Source: Hyaloscypha bicolor E | Lineage: Eukaryota > Ascomycota > Leotiomycetes > Helotiales > Hyaloscyphaceae | Length of the DNA: 64,000 bases | Reading direction: 5' to 3' | Assembly (NCBI RefSeq): GCF_002865645.1 | Contig: NW_020194515.1 | Location: 1,178,001 to 1,242,000 of the forward strand | Shown here: positions 26,680-37,899 of the stretch, one piece after another | How the letters are laid out: each line of letters opens with the position of its first letter | How positions within the stretch are numbered: position 1 is the stretch's first letter | The notes under the pieces: model-generated | What the model saw: only the letters and a program-made list of their open reading frames with translations | Told to the model about the DNA's origin: nothing | Database searches by the model: none | Translations under genes and position numbers: made by a program

Positions 26680-29600
26680 TTTTAATAAAATAGTAAATAA
26701 TAATACTAATTTCTATACTTTATTTAATAATCCGATATTTTTATTAGATTCTCTAGATAATAGCTATTTTAAATAATACTAAAATATTATATAATATCTT
26801 ATAATATTCTTTAAACTAGAAGAAATATCTAGAACTAAGTTTCGAAAACTAAATAAAGAAGCTTTAAATTATAGTATAAGAAATTAATTACTATAGAGAA
26901 TTATATCTAAAATATATTTATTTTAATTTATTATTAATAACTAAAAATAAAGAGAAATTATTATTAAAAGATTATATAATAAAATTAGATATACTAAAAG
27001 AGAAAATACTTTTTATTTAATAATTAGCTATTATTATTAGAAAGATTACTATAATTATATATAAAAATATATTAGTATAAGAATAAAATAAAATAAAAAA
27101 AAGCTTTATATCTAATAAAAGCTATATTTTTTTCCTATTATCTTGAAATTAATATAATTAAATTATTAGATTATAAAGAATATAATTTATTAGTTATTAT
27201 TAGAAACGATTTCTTAGAATAAATTAAAGTTAGATCTTTAAAGAACCCGATTAGTAAAAAAATTACTAAATTTATTTAGGAAGAAATTATTTATAAATAT
27301 AGTTTATTTAAATAGTTTAAAATAAATAGCAAATCGGAATTTAAAGAAATAATAATTCAGGAATTTAATAAACTAGGAATTAATAGAATTATTATTTTGG
27401 CTTATAATTTTAAAAGAAATAATATAATAAAAAGAAAATATTAATTAATTATTTAAGTATTTATTATATTTATAATAAATAAAAAAAAGCCTTAAATAAA
27501 TTTATTATTATATATTTTATTTATTAATTAAATTACTATATATAAATTAACTGGATTTATTTCCTTTTATATAATTTATAATAAAGAAATTATATTACTT
27601 ATAGAAATATATTTTTAATTTAGAAAATACTTAAATAAAATAAAATCTATAATAGAAAAGTATTTCTAGAAATATATATAAAGTAAATATAAATAAGAGA
27701 TAAAGATATTAAAGAAGCTAGAATAAAAAAGAATAAAAGATACTAAAAGGAAAAAAAGTAATTTAATACTATTTACTAGATTTATTTAAAGCTTATTTTC
27801 GAAAAGAATCTAGTTCTTATATATAATATTAAATTAATAAATTAAGATAAGTTAAGAAATATAAAACTATTATATTATTAGTTTGGCCTATATAAAATAA
27901 GATATATAGATTAATTAAAAGAATACTATATTCTAGAAAAGCTTAATAATACTATATTTCGAAAAAATATATATCGAGAATTAATTTAAATAATTTATTA
28001 AAAGAAATAAATTCTAGTATTTCTCTAATAACGAAATTAATAATAAATATAGAGTTAGAAAAAGAAATAGTAATAGAATATTATAAATAAAGTAATATTT
28101 GGGAAATCGAGAAAGTTATTAATATTATTATATATATTCTAGAATTACTAGAATTAGAAAAAATAAAATATATTTCCTTTATAGAAAACTAGAAGAAAGT
28201 ATCTAATAATAAAAGCTTTTTTTAATCTAAAATAAAGTTTATTATTTTTAATTCTTTATATATCTTTTATTTTTTTCTTCTAATTATTATTTATAGCCTT
28301 TGGAAAATATTATTATTAAATTACTATTCTGGAAATCAAATAAGTTTTATTATTACTTATTTTTTACTATTATTTAATTATTATAATTAGATAGTATTTT
28401 TAATATAAAATTTTATTATTAGATTTTAGGAATTAAATATAAAATATTTCTTTTAATATAAAAATAAATAGGGAATTAAGAAATTATCTTATAGATTCTT
28501 AATTCCGAACTATAATATTTCCTTAAAAGTTCTTATAGTATAAATAGTTACTATATATTAAAAAGAAAAAAGAAAAAAAAAGAGGCCTTTTATATATCTT
28601 TTACTAAACTAGAAATCTTTTAGAAGCTTTATTTGCCTTTTTAATTAGCTATTTTTGCGGTTTATACTAGTTTAAAGCTTAATTATAATCTTTATAGATT
28701 TCGATTTTAATTTAAATTACTATTATAAGTTTATTTATAATATTTAAATAAATTTCCTAATTAGAAATTATATATAAACGAAATAGCTAAATTAGAAGCC
28801 CTATAAAAGAAAAAGAAAATCTTATTAAATCTAATAATTATTTCTAAAAGTATTTAATAATATATAATTCTAGAAATCTCTTAAATATTAGATAAATTAG
28901 ATCTGTTTATTTAAAGTCTATTTTATATTAGGAAACTTATTTTCTTTTTTATATAATTATAATTATATTTAAAACTTATATTGAGATTTAATTAATATAT
29001 TATATATTTCTATTTTTATATAAAGGGAATTTCTTTTATATAAAACCTATTCTCTAATTATAATATTATTTTATTACTAGAAACTAATTACTTTTTCGAA
29101 AAAGCTAATATAATTTATTAATTCTTATTATTAATTTGTTTTTTTATTATTAAATATTATTTAAATAATTAAAAAAATACCCTTAATTTTATATTTTTAA
29201 TACTAATTTAGAATACTTAATTTTTTCTATATTTAATATTAATTTTAATATTAATTATTTTAAACTTAATAATAGTATTATAAACCTTATTTATACTATT
29301 TTATAATTCTTTTTTTTATAATTTCTAAAGCTTTTAATATTATTATTTTAAATATAGATATTATTTCAAAGTTTTAATTAATTAAATAGCTTTCTACTAT
29401 ATAAAATCGACTTTAATAAATATTAAATAATTATAATTAGCTTTTGAAAAAGATATAAATCTATTTTAGAAAAAAATAATATCTTATTTTAAATTATTTC
29501 TTAATTCTATTATTCTAATTTCTTTTCTATTAATATTTATTTTATATCTTTCTAATATTTTTAGTATATTTATATATTTTAGCTTTTATATATTTCCTAT

Positions 29601-30073
29601 ATTATTTCTTTCTTTTTATATTATTTTTTGAATTAATAGAAATATTTTCAAATAAATAAAAGATTAAAATATACTTATATTATAAATTTTTTATTATTTT
29701 CTTCTATATTTTAATACTTTAAATACTATTATTATATTTCTATTTCTATTATATTATCTTTTTATTTCCTTATTATTACTATTTAGTTTAATTTACCTTA
29801 ATTATTTCTTAGATTATATTCTTTTAAATATATATATTTATATTTTTTTTTATAATAAAAGTCTAATTCTATATCTTATTTTTTATAATTATTTCTAATT
29901 TATAATTATATTATTTTAAATATATTTAATTATTATACTTATTTTCCTTATTATATATATTACTATTTTAGCTTTATTTTCTTATTAGAAAAAAAAATAA
30001 AAACTCAAATATATATAATATTTTTATATAATTTAAGTTTATTCTAATTTATTCTTTATTTTCAGTGTGTCAA

Positions 30074-30220
30074 AAAAGTAATCAAGATATTTCGAATATT
30101 CATGAATATTCATGAATAACTTGATTAGAATATAATTACCGGAATGCTCAAAAAATTTGATTAGATTAGAATATATATTCATGAATATTCATGAATACAA
30201 GTGATTACTCGTCACGTGAC
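30074..30220. promoter_or_regulatory. hAT left subterminal repeat array
   Basis: Contains ATTCATGAATATTCATGAAT twice plus several GATTAGA/GAATATA units in both orientations, ending at GTCACGTGAC (30,211-30,220). In hAT elements such clustered subterminal motifs are transposase binding sites; binding here is inferred. Confidence 0.6.
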
Positions 30221-30322
30221 TATAATAAATCAAGGTTTACTTAATAATTATTAAATAACTAGAGTATTTATTAAGCAGCCCTATTTAAACTAAGCTAGGG
30301 CTTATAAAATACTAGCTAAATA

Positions 30323-33043
30323 TTAATTTTCTAGAATAATAAACTGATTATCCTCCTCGAAATCTTGTTTTTTCCCCTTTTGCTCTTCCTTTTTAATCTC
30401 TTCTAATTCATCTTTAAATAGCCCCCAGCTTTTTAAGCAAGATATTAGCTCAAAGGTACTCTTATTAAGTCTATTACGTAATTTAGATATAATAAGAGCG
30501 CCTTGAGAGAAGAATCTCTCGCTAGCGGCTGAGGAAGCCGGAATTCCTAAATATTTCCTAGCTATTAAAGCTAAAACAGGAAATCCAGCGGCATTAGACT
30601 TCCAATAGTCTAAGGGCTTAGTCTATATATATATTAGTACTAATATATTAAAAAGAATTAAGGAAATATCGGGTAATTATTTAATAAAATTTAAGTGAAT
30701 TTTACTTACTTTTTTATCTTCTCTCTTTTCTTCTAAATAAGTTATTAATTCGTCCCCTATATTAGAGGGCGAATTAGTAATATATATATCTAAGTCGTCG
30801 GAGTCGGAATCGGCCATACTAAGATCCGAGGAATCGGATCTAGCTTGAGATATATTATAATCATATTTATATCTAAATTAAAAAGTTAATTATTAATTTA
30901 TTAAAAACTAATAAAAGGAATTACTTACACGTTATAATCAGTCTTTAATCTATTATATATATCCAAAGATATACCAGTAGATAAGCCAATACTAGCTAAT
31001 CCTTCTCGTTTAATTCGAGGATCAAGAATAAGAGCTAAATATAAAGCTTTACTTCTATTATCTAAAACGCCTGTTTTAGGATAATATTTTCGAAGCTTAG
31101 CTATACCCTTATCGATAGCATCTGTAAATGCTTTGTCCTATTAAATATTAGTATAATATTATTAATAATATAAGAAGAATTTAAAAAAACACTTACTTTA
31201 AATTCCTTTTTAAAATTTTCAAGTTTATTATATATTTTATATACCTCAGGTATAATATAATATATAGTCGGATAATTTTCGGCTTGTAACTTAGTCGTAG
31301 CTTTAACAAATATTGAAATTATATTTAAAATATTATTTAAATAAGTAATTTTAATATTAGTTAAAACTAGACTTTTATTTTTAAAAGCCTTCGAATTAGA
31401 GCTATTAATAACTACTTCAATAGCTTTATATATATGTAAAAAGTTCTTTAATATATAATAAGTCGAAGACCACCGTATTTTTTGATCTATAAATAATTAG
31501 TATTAATTAATAATTAATTAAATAAATAAATAATTACTTACCAAGTTAAGGGAATCGAGCATTTTCTATATTAAAAGCTTTAATTTGAGCTTCTAATAAC
31601 CGTCGGTTTTCTTGGTTATATTTAAGACCTATAATAGTCTTTCTAACCTTTCTCCAAATCAATAAATCTATAATTATTAATAAATCTCTTATAAATTATA
31701 TAGGAAACTTACTTGTTATTTGTTCTCTTTCTTTATCTTCTTCTCTATCTTCAAGTTCTTCTATTTCTTGCTCGTATAAATCTGTAGAATAAGAAGTATC
31801 GTAATCGTTTTTAATAAGAGATTTTAAAATATCTTGAATTACCAAGTTTAATACGTGAGCTATACAAGGAATATCTCCTTGAAATTTAATGCCTTCCTTA
31901 TTATAATACTTTATAAAAGCCTTTAATAAGGTATCGTTTGAGCTAGCATTATCTCGAGTAATACTAAATAAAATATATTAGTAATTATTTTTTAAAAACC
32001 AAGATTTATATTACTTACCTAGTAATATTATATTCGATATCGTATTGTTTTAAAGCTTCTAATAAAACAGAAAGTATATAAATACCAGAGTATATATCGT
32101 TTAAGTCTTTCATGCCTAATAAATAAGACTTTAATATAAAATCTTTATTTATAAAATGTCTAAAATAAAATTAGTTTATCTTTTAAAAAAATTAATTAAT
32201 TAATAACTTATTAACTTACATAGTAATACCAAGAAAGGCCTTTTGATTTATACTTGTCCAAGCGTCTAAAGTAATAGAGAAAGTTCCTTGAGATTTAATA
32301 TTTTCGCTTAGTTCTTCTTTAATATTTAAACTCTTTTCGATATAGCGTAAATTAAGCTCATCTGTAAGTGTCTTTGAATATATAGCTGGTACTTGACTAT
32401 TAAATATTAGTATATATATATAAGAGGGAATTTAATAAAAACTTACTAATTTAAATAAGATATTAGCTTTTTAAAGCTAGGTATAGTAATAGCCCGAAAA
32501 GAGATATTATTATTAATAATAAAGTTTAATAATAATCCCTTAAAGTGATTAATAGTAAAGCTTTCTTCTCGTTGTCCAGATTGCTTATTAAAAAGGCTAC
32601 TTATAGTCGTTTGCGAGACGTGACTAGAAGCTTCACTTTTACCTATTAAATATATTAGTAAATCTAGTCTTTTATTTAATATAAAATAACTTACTATTAT
32701 TCTCGCTTTCTTTAAGAGCCTCAAGATCTATAAATTTATACGAGTTTCGAAAATGAGTATAATAATTACTTGTAGGGGCATATATTCGTTAATTTATCCA
32801 AGTTTTACTATTATATATATTAGTTAAATAAAAATTATATATGGATATAATAACTTACGAATAACCTCGAACTAAGCACCTTATAGTACATGTACGAATC
32901 TCTTCGGGATCCTCTTATATAGGATCTAAAGTCTTTCTTAAGTAGCTCTTTTTAAAGAGAGGACCTTGCTCATTAATAGGCTTTAATTTAAATTCAGGGT
33001 AATTTTGAGTTAAGTTAAGCTTAATCGAAGATCCTTGAGACAT
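30323..33043 (-). pseudogene. hAT transposase, 11 exons, three premature stops
   Basis: Encodes the DDE-type hAT transposase that cuts and inserts the element in the nucleus. Exons on the minus strand: 33,043-32,859; 32,807-32,695; 32,642-32,447; 32,396-32,220; 32,159-32,019; 31,963-31,713; 31,667-31,542; 31,486-31,197; 31,137-30,929; 30,872-30,710; 30,622-30,323. All phases join correctly, giving about 716 codons. Visible motifs: 'FRAITIPSFKKL' in exon 3, 'TLDAWTS' in exon 4, 'TRDNASSND' and 'CIAHVLNLV' in exon 6, 'RWSSTYY' in exon 8, and the C-terminal dimerisation domain ('DYWKSNAAGFPVLALIAR', 'PASSAASERFFSQ') in exon 11. In-frame TAA codons at 32,915-32,917, 32,789-32,791 and 31,546-31,548 break it; each fits CAA to TAA. 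It is otherwise uneroded. Confidence 0.9.
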
Positions 33044-33424
33044 TTTCGAGTATATCGAGTATAATCGAGTATATTTATAGTAGAAAGTATATTGATAGGA
33101 GTGGTAGTTGAGTTTTTATATATAAATAAAGTATGGGTAAGAAATAAAAATCAAGGAAATCGACGTATTCTTATAGAAAGTTCTAATATTCTAAAGGCTT
33201 CTAAGTTCTTCTTCTAATTATCTAGAATCTACTTATTTCGAAGATTCTAGTCCTTTGATTTCTAATATTTAGCTCTATAATCACTAATATTACTAAATAA
33301 TTAAGTCGAGGTAATTCTAGAAGGATCGTCAAGCTTCGGTTCGCTTACCAAGCGTCACTATTTCTAATTGGGTGGCGAGGTGGCGCTAGGTCGGGAGCAC
33401 CCGGAGCCTTACCCGATTTGGTTA

Positions 33425-33590
33425 GCCGCTCACGTGTATGTCACGTGTATGTCACGTGCAAAGTATTCAAAGTATTCATGAATATTCATGATTACCTTGA
33501 TTAGAATCTGATTAGAATATGATTAGTGAGAATATTTGATGAATAGATTAGATTACTGGCCGGTATTCTAATCTAATCTATTCATTTGAC
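33425..33590. promoter_or_regulatory. hAT right subterminal array with three CACGTG boxes
   Basis: CACGTG occurs at 33,431, 33,442 and 33,453, exactly 11 bp apart, followed by ATTCATGAATATTCATGA and repeated TTGATTAGAAT/TGATTAGAATA units up to the terminal repeat. This is upstream of the transposase start, so the boxes may also serve as its promoter elements; that is inference. Confidence 0.55.
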
Positions 33591-33651
33591 ACACTGTTTA
33601 TTTTAGAAAATATCTAAAAGAAATTCTTATAATTTCAAGAATTTTTAATTT

Positions 33652-33830
33652 TATAACTTATAATTATTATATTAATAATATTTATATAACTTATAATTAT
33701 TATATTAATAATATTTATATAACTTATAACTTATAATTATTATATTAATAATATTTATATAACTTATAATTATTATATTAATAATATTTATATAACTTAT
33801 AATTATTATATTAATAATATTTATATAACT
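33652..33830. repeat. 33-bp tandem repeat, about 5 copies, in Gypsy C
   Basis: The unit is ATAACTTATAATTATTATATTAATAATATTTAT (positions 33,652-33,684 and following). Copy B has a single unit at about 15,474-15,506, so the expansion is private to C. Confidence 0.85.
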
Positions 33831-34349
33831 TTTTTAAAAATAATAAAATAGCTAAAGAATAGATTTCTTAAGCTAGTAAAGTATAATAACTAGTTCTCAT
33901 AAGCTATAGTATTATTAAAAGCCTATAAATTAATAATATTAAAGTTTAGAATATTAAGAAAGCTTAAGTAATTATAGAAGGCCTACTAATATAGAAAAAA
34001 TAGTTATAATTATCGAATTTAATATAAAGATTCTAGATAAACTAAATAGTATATATAATAAACTCTTGAAATAGAAAATCTTTATTAGAAATAAAACTAA
34101 ATTAGAATTAATTAAAAAAGAGCTAAAGAATTACTAAGCTAATAATAGAGAATTTGAGAATATTATTAAAGGCAAATAAGAAAAGCTTAATAAGATTAGG
34201 ACTATAATAAATAGTTTTAAAACTAGAAGTTAGAATAGAATTATATAATATAATAAAGCCTTTAGCTAATATATTAATAATATTTATAATAATTTTAGTA
34301 AAAATATTTATAAAAAGTTATATTCTTTCTTTAAAATAAGCTTTAGTAT

Positions 34350-34652
34350 TATAAGAGAAAAACTATAATAAAACAAAAACCTATATAAAGTATACTAGAA
34401 TATAAAACGTAACTTAATAGTAAAATAATAAATTAAAAGTATAAATAGTAAAGTATAAATAATATATAGTATATAAAAGCTTAATTAATTAAATACTTAT
34501 AAGAAATTATTCTCTAAATCTATAGAAAAACTAGCTTTCTTATATAATTTCTGCAAGTTATATATAAAAGGCTATAGCCTTTACTATATAACCTAAACCT
34601 TAAAACCGCCAAAATAATATAATTTTTAATAAGTATAGCCTATTATATTATA
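34350..34652 (-). repeat. 3' LTR of Gypsy copy D
   Basis: Reverse complement of the copy B LTR; 303 bp; contains the palindrome at 34,557-34,592. Confidence 0.85.
34557..34592. repeat. 36-bp near-palindrome, copy 7 (Gypsy D 3' LTR)
   Basis: Clean copy with arms GTTATATA/TATATAAC and centre GGCTATAGCC. Confidence 0.85.
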
Positions 34653-34679
34653 TCTGATTTCTTATTTATTTATATTTAT

Positions 34680-36000
34680 TTCCTAAATACCAAAAATAAT
34701 AGAAAAATTCTATTTAGAGTCCAAAATAATAAAATATTTAGGATTCTCTTTTATTAGTTAATCTAATTTCTTCTCTATATATCTAAAAAAAAACTTATTA
34801 CTTTTAAATAATCTTATTTTATATTTCCGAACTTATTTAAAGGTAATCCGAACTTACTTAGCTATATTCTTATACCAAATCCAATATAGTTCTTTATATT
34901 AATTAGTATTTGCCTTTAATTATTACTTAATTTCTGCCTTTATTATAGGATATTAAAAAGGCTTATTATAGTAAATCATATTATAAATTATACTAATATA
35001 CTCTAAATAAATAGCTTCTTTGAATTTCGTATTATTTATAATATTCTTAAATTAATCTTTAATAAAAGAAAAAAGCTCTAGATAAAAGGCTTTAATAACT
35101 TTATAAGAAATTCTATTTTTATATATTTTATTCTTAATAATAACTAGACTTATTAGAATTATAATAAAAGGCCTATTAAATAGTAAATTATTATTAAGCT
35201 ATTCTTTAACTTATATATTATCCGAGAATTAATACTTTCCTATAATTCCAGACTTATAAATTACCTAGTTAAAGGTATTTATTTATTTAGTTAAATAAAC
35301 TATATTTGAAGTCTTTTTTTCTATTATTTTTAGTAAATACTTACTTATTTCCTTAGCTACTTTCGGCTTAAATTTATTAGAAATAAAGAAATAATTAATA
35401 TCTTTAAAGAACTTCTTATTAAAAATAGTAGCCTTTTTATAGTTTATAAAAAGAATATAGCTAATATTCTAATACTTTTTACTAAGGTTATTATAGATAT
35501 TATTAATATATTAGCTAAAAGCTTTATTATATAATATAATTCTATTCTAATCCTTAGTATTAAAACCGTTTACTATAGTCTTAATCTTATTAAGCTTCTC
35601 TTATCTGCCTTTAGAAATGCCTTTAATAATATTCTCGAATTCCCTATTATTAGCTTAATAGTTCTTTAGCTTCTCTTTAGTTAATTCTAGTCTAGTTCTA
35701 TTTCTAATAAAGGTTTTCTATTTTAAAAGCTTATTATATATATTACTTAGCTTATCTAGGATATTTATATTAAATTTAATAATTATAGTTATCTTTTCTA
35801 GTATTAATAGGCCTTCTATAACTGCCCAAGCTTCTTTAATATTCTAAACTTTAATACTATTAATTTATAGGCTTTTAATAATACTATAGCTTATAAGAAC
35901 TAGCTATTATATTTTACTAGCTTAAGAAATCTATATTTTAGCCATTTTATTATTCTTAATAAATTATAAAAATATTATTAGTATAATAGTTATAGGTTAT
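34680..36000 (-). pseudogene. Extra 3' reading-frame relic of Gypsy copy D with 1.45-kb internal deletion
   Basis: Collinear with B 15,545-18,260 except that sequence matching B about 15,990-17,435 is missing. The joint near 35,490-35,510 falls within CTTAGTAAAAA-type sequence found at both deletion ends in B, pointing to deletion by recombination or template switching between short direct repeats. Confidence 0.65.
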
Positions 36001-37899
36001 AGAATTAAAAGTTCTTAAAATTATAAGAATTTCTTTTAAATATATTTCAAAATAAAGAATAAATTAAAATAATTTTAAATTATATAAAGATATTATATAT
36101 ATTTAAGTTTTTCTTTCTTTTTAGTAAGAAAATAAAGCTAAAATAATAATATATATAATAGGGAAAATAAATATAATAATTAAATATATTTAAGATAATA
36201 TAATTATAAATTAGAAATAATTATAGAAAATAAAATACGGAATTAGACTTTTATTATAGAAAAGAATATAAATATATATATCTAAGGAAATATTATTAAA
36301 GAAATAATTAAGGCAGGTTAAACTAAATAGTAATAATAGAGAAATAAAAAAGTAATATAATAGAAATATAAATATAATAGTAATATCTAAAATATTAGAA
36401 TATAAAAGGAAATAATAAAAATTTTATAATATAGATATATTCTAATCTTTTATTTATTTAGAAATATTTCTATTAACTTAAAAAATAATATAAAAAAAGG
36501 GAAATAATATAAGAAATATATAAAGAGTAAGATATATAAATATACTAAAAATATTAGAAAAGTATAAAGTAAATATTAATAAAAAAGAAGTTAGAATAAT
36601 AAGATTAAGAAATAATTTAGAATAAGGTATTACTTTTTCCGAAACTAATTTATATCTTTTTTAAAAGCTAATTATATTTATTTAATACTTATTAAAGTCG
36701 ACTTTATATAATATAAAACTATTTAGTTAGTTAGGTCTTTAAAGTAATATTTATATTTATAAAGATAATACTAAAGATATTAAAATATATAAAATAAAAA
36801 AATTATAAGATAATATAAATAGGATTTATAATATTATTATTGAGTTTGAAATAATTAATATTAAAGTTAATATAGAATATAGAAATATTAGGTATTTCGA
36901 ATTAGTATTAAGAATATAGGAATTATTTAGATAATATTTAATAATAAGAAATAGATTAATAGTAAGAATTAGTAAATTATACTAGCTTTTTAAAAAAAAA
37001 AAATCCTGGTAATAAAATAATATTATAATTAGGGAATAGGTTCTATATAAAAAAAGTTCTCTTTATATATAAATAGAAATATATAATATACTAATTAAGC
37101 TTTAGTATAAGTTTTAAGAATAATTATAATTATATTAAAGAAAAAGTAGGTTTTCTAGTATATAGTAGGCTTTAAATAAGTAGATCTAGTTTATCTAATA
37201 TCTAAAAGATTCCCAGAATTATATATTAGTAAATATTTTCGGAAATAACTATTAGATTTAATAAGATTTCTTTTTTCTCTTATAAAGCTTTTAGTTTAGC
37301 TATTTTATTTATATATAATTTCTAATTAGGAAGTTTATTTGAATATTATAAGGAAACTTATAATAATAGTTTAAGTTAAAATCGAGATTTATAAATATTA
37401 TAATTAAGCTTTAAACTAGTATAAGCCATAAGAATAGCTAGTTAAAAAGGCAAATAAAGCTTCTAAAAGATTTCTATTTTAATAAAATATATATAAAAGG
37501 CTTTCTTTCTTTTTTTCTTTTCTTTCTAATTCTAAATATAGTTATTATTTATTATTATAGTTCGGAATCAAGAATTTATAAAGTAATCTTTTAATTCCCT
37601 ATTTATTTTTATACTAAAAGAAATACTTTATATTTAATTTCTAGGATCTAGTAATAGAATTTTATATATTAAGAATACTATCTAGTAATAGTAATTAGAT
37701 AATAGTAACAAATAAGTAATAATAAAGTTTGTCTAATTTCTAGAATAATAGTTTAATAATAATATTTTCTAAAAGTTATAAATAATAGTTAGAATAGAAA
37801 ATTTAAAAGATATATAAAGAATTAAAAATAATAAGCTTTATTTTAGATTAAAAAAAGCCCCTATTATTAGATACTTCTTCCTAGTTTTTTATAAAAAAA

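Larger units (their letters stand above)
25131..28200 (+). pseudogene. Gypsy copy C pol relic (RT C-terminal part to integrase)
   Basis: Begins within RT, with the FIDD-equivalent near 25,292-25,300 now FINN, and runs through RNase H to integrase (27,130-27,450), aligning with B 10,758-13,600. It is broken by a 228-bp insertion at 26,311 and by dense RIP-type stops. Confidence 0.75.
30063..33596 (-). mobile_element. hAT-superfamily DNA transposon, complete, 3,534 bp
   Basis: Terminal inverted repeats CAGTGTGTCAAA / TTTGACACACTG and an exact 8-bp target duplication TTTATTTT (30,055-30,062 and 33,597-33,604) are hAT hallmarks. Copies B and D show the empty site. Subterminal arrays of ATTCATGAAT, GATTAGA and GAATA motifs occupy both ends, bounded internally by CACGTG palindromes. 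The transposase gene is on the minus strand. The element is far less AT-biased than its host, placing its arrival after the main RIP episode. Confidence 0.93.
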
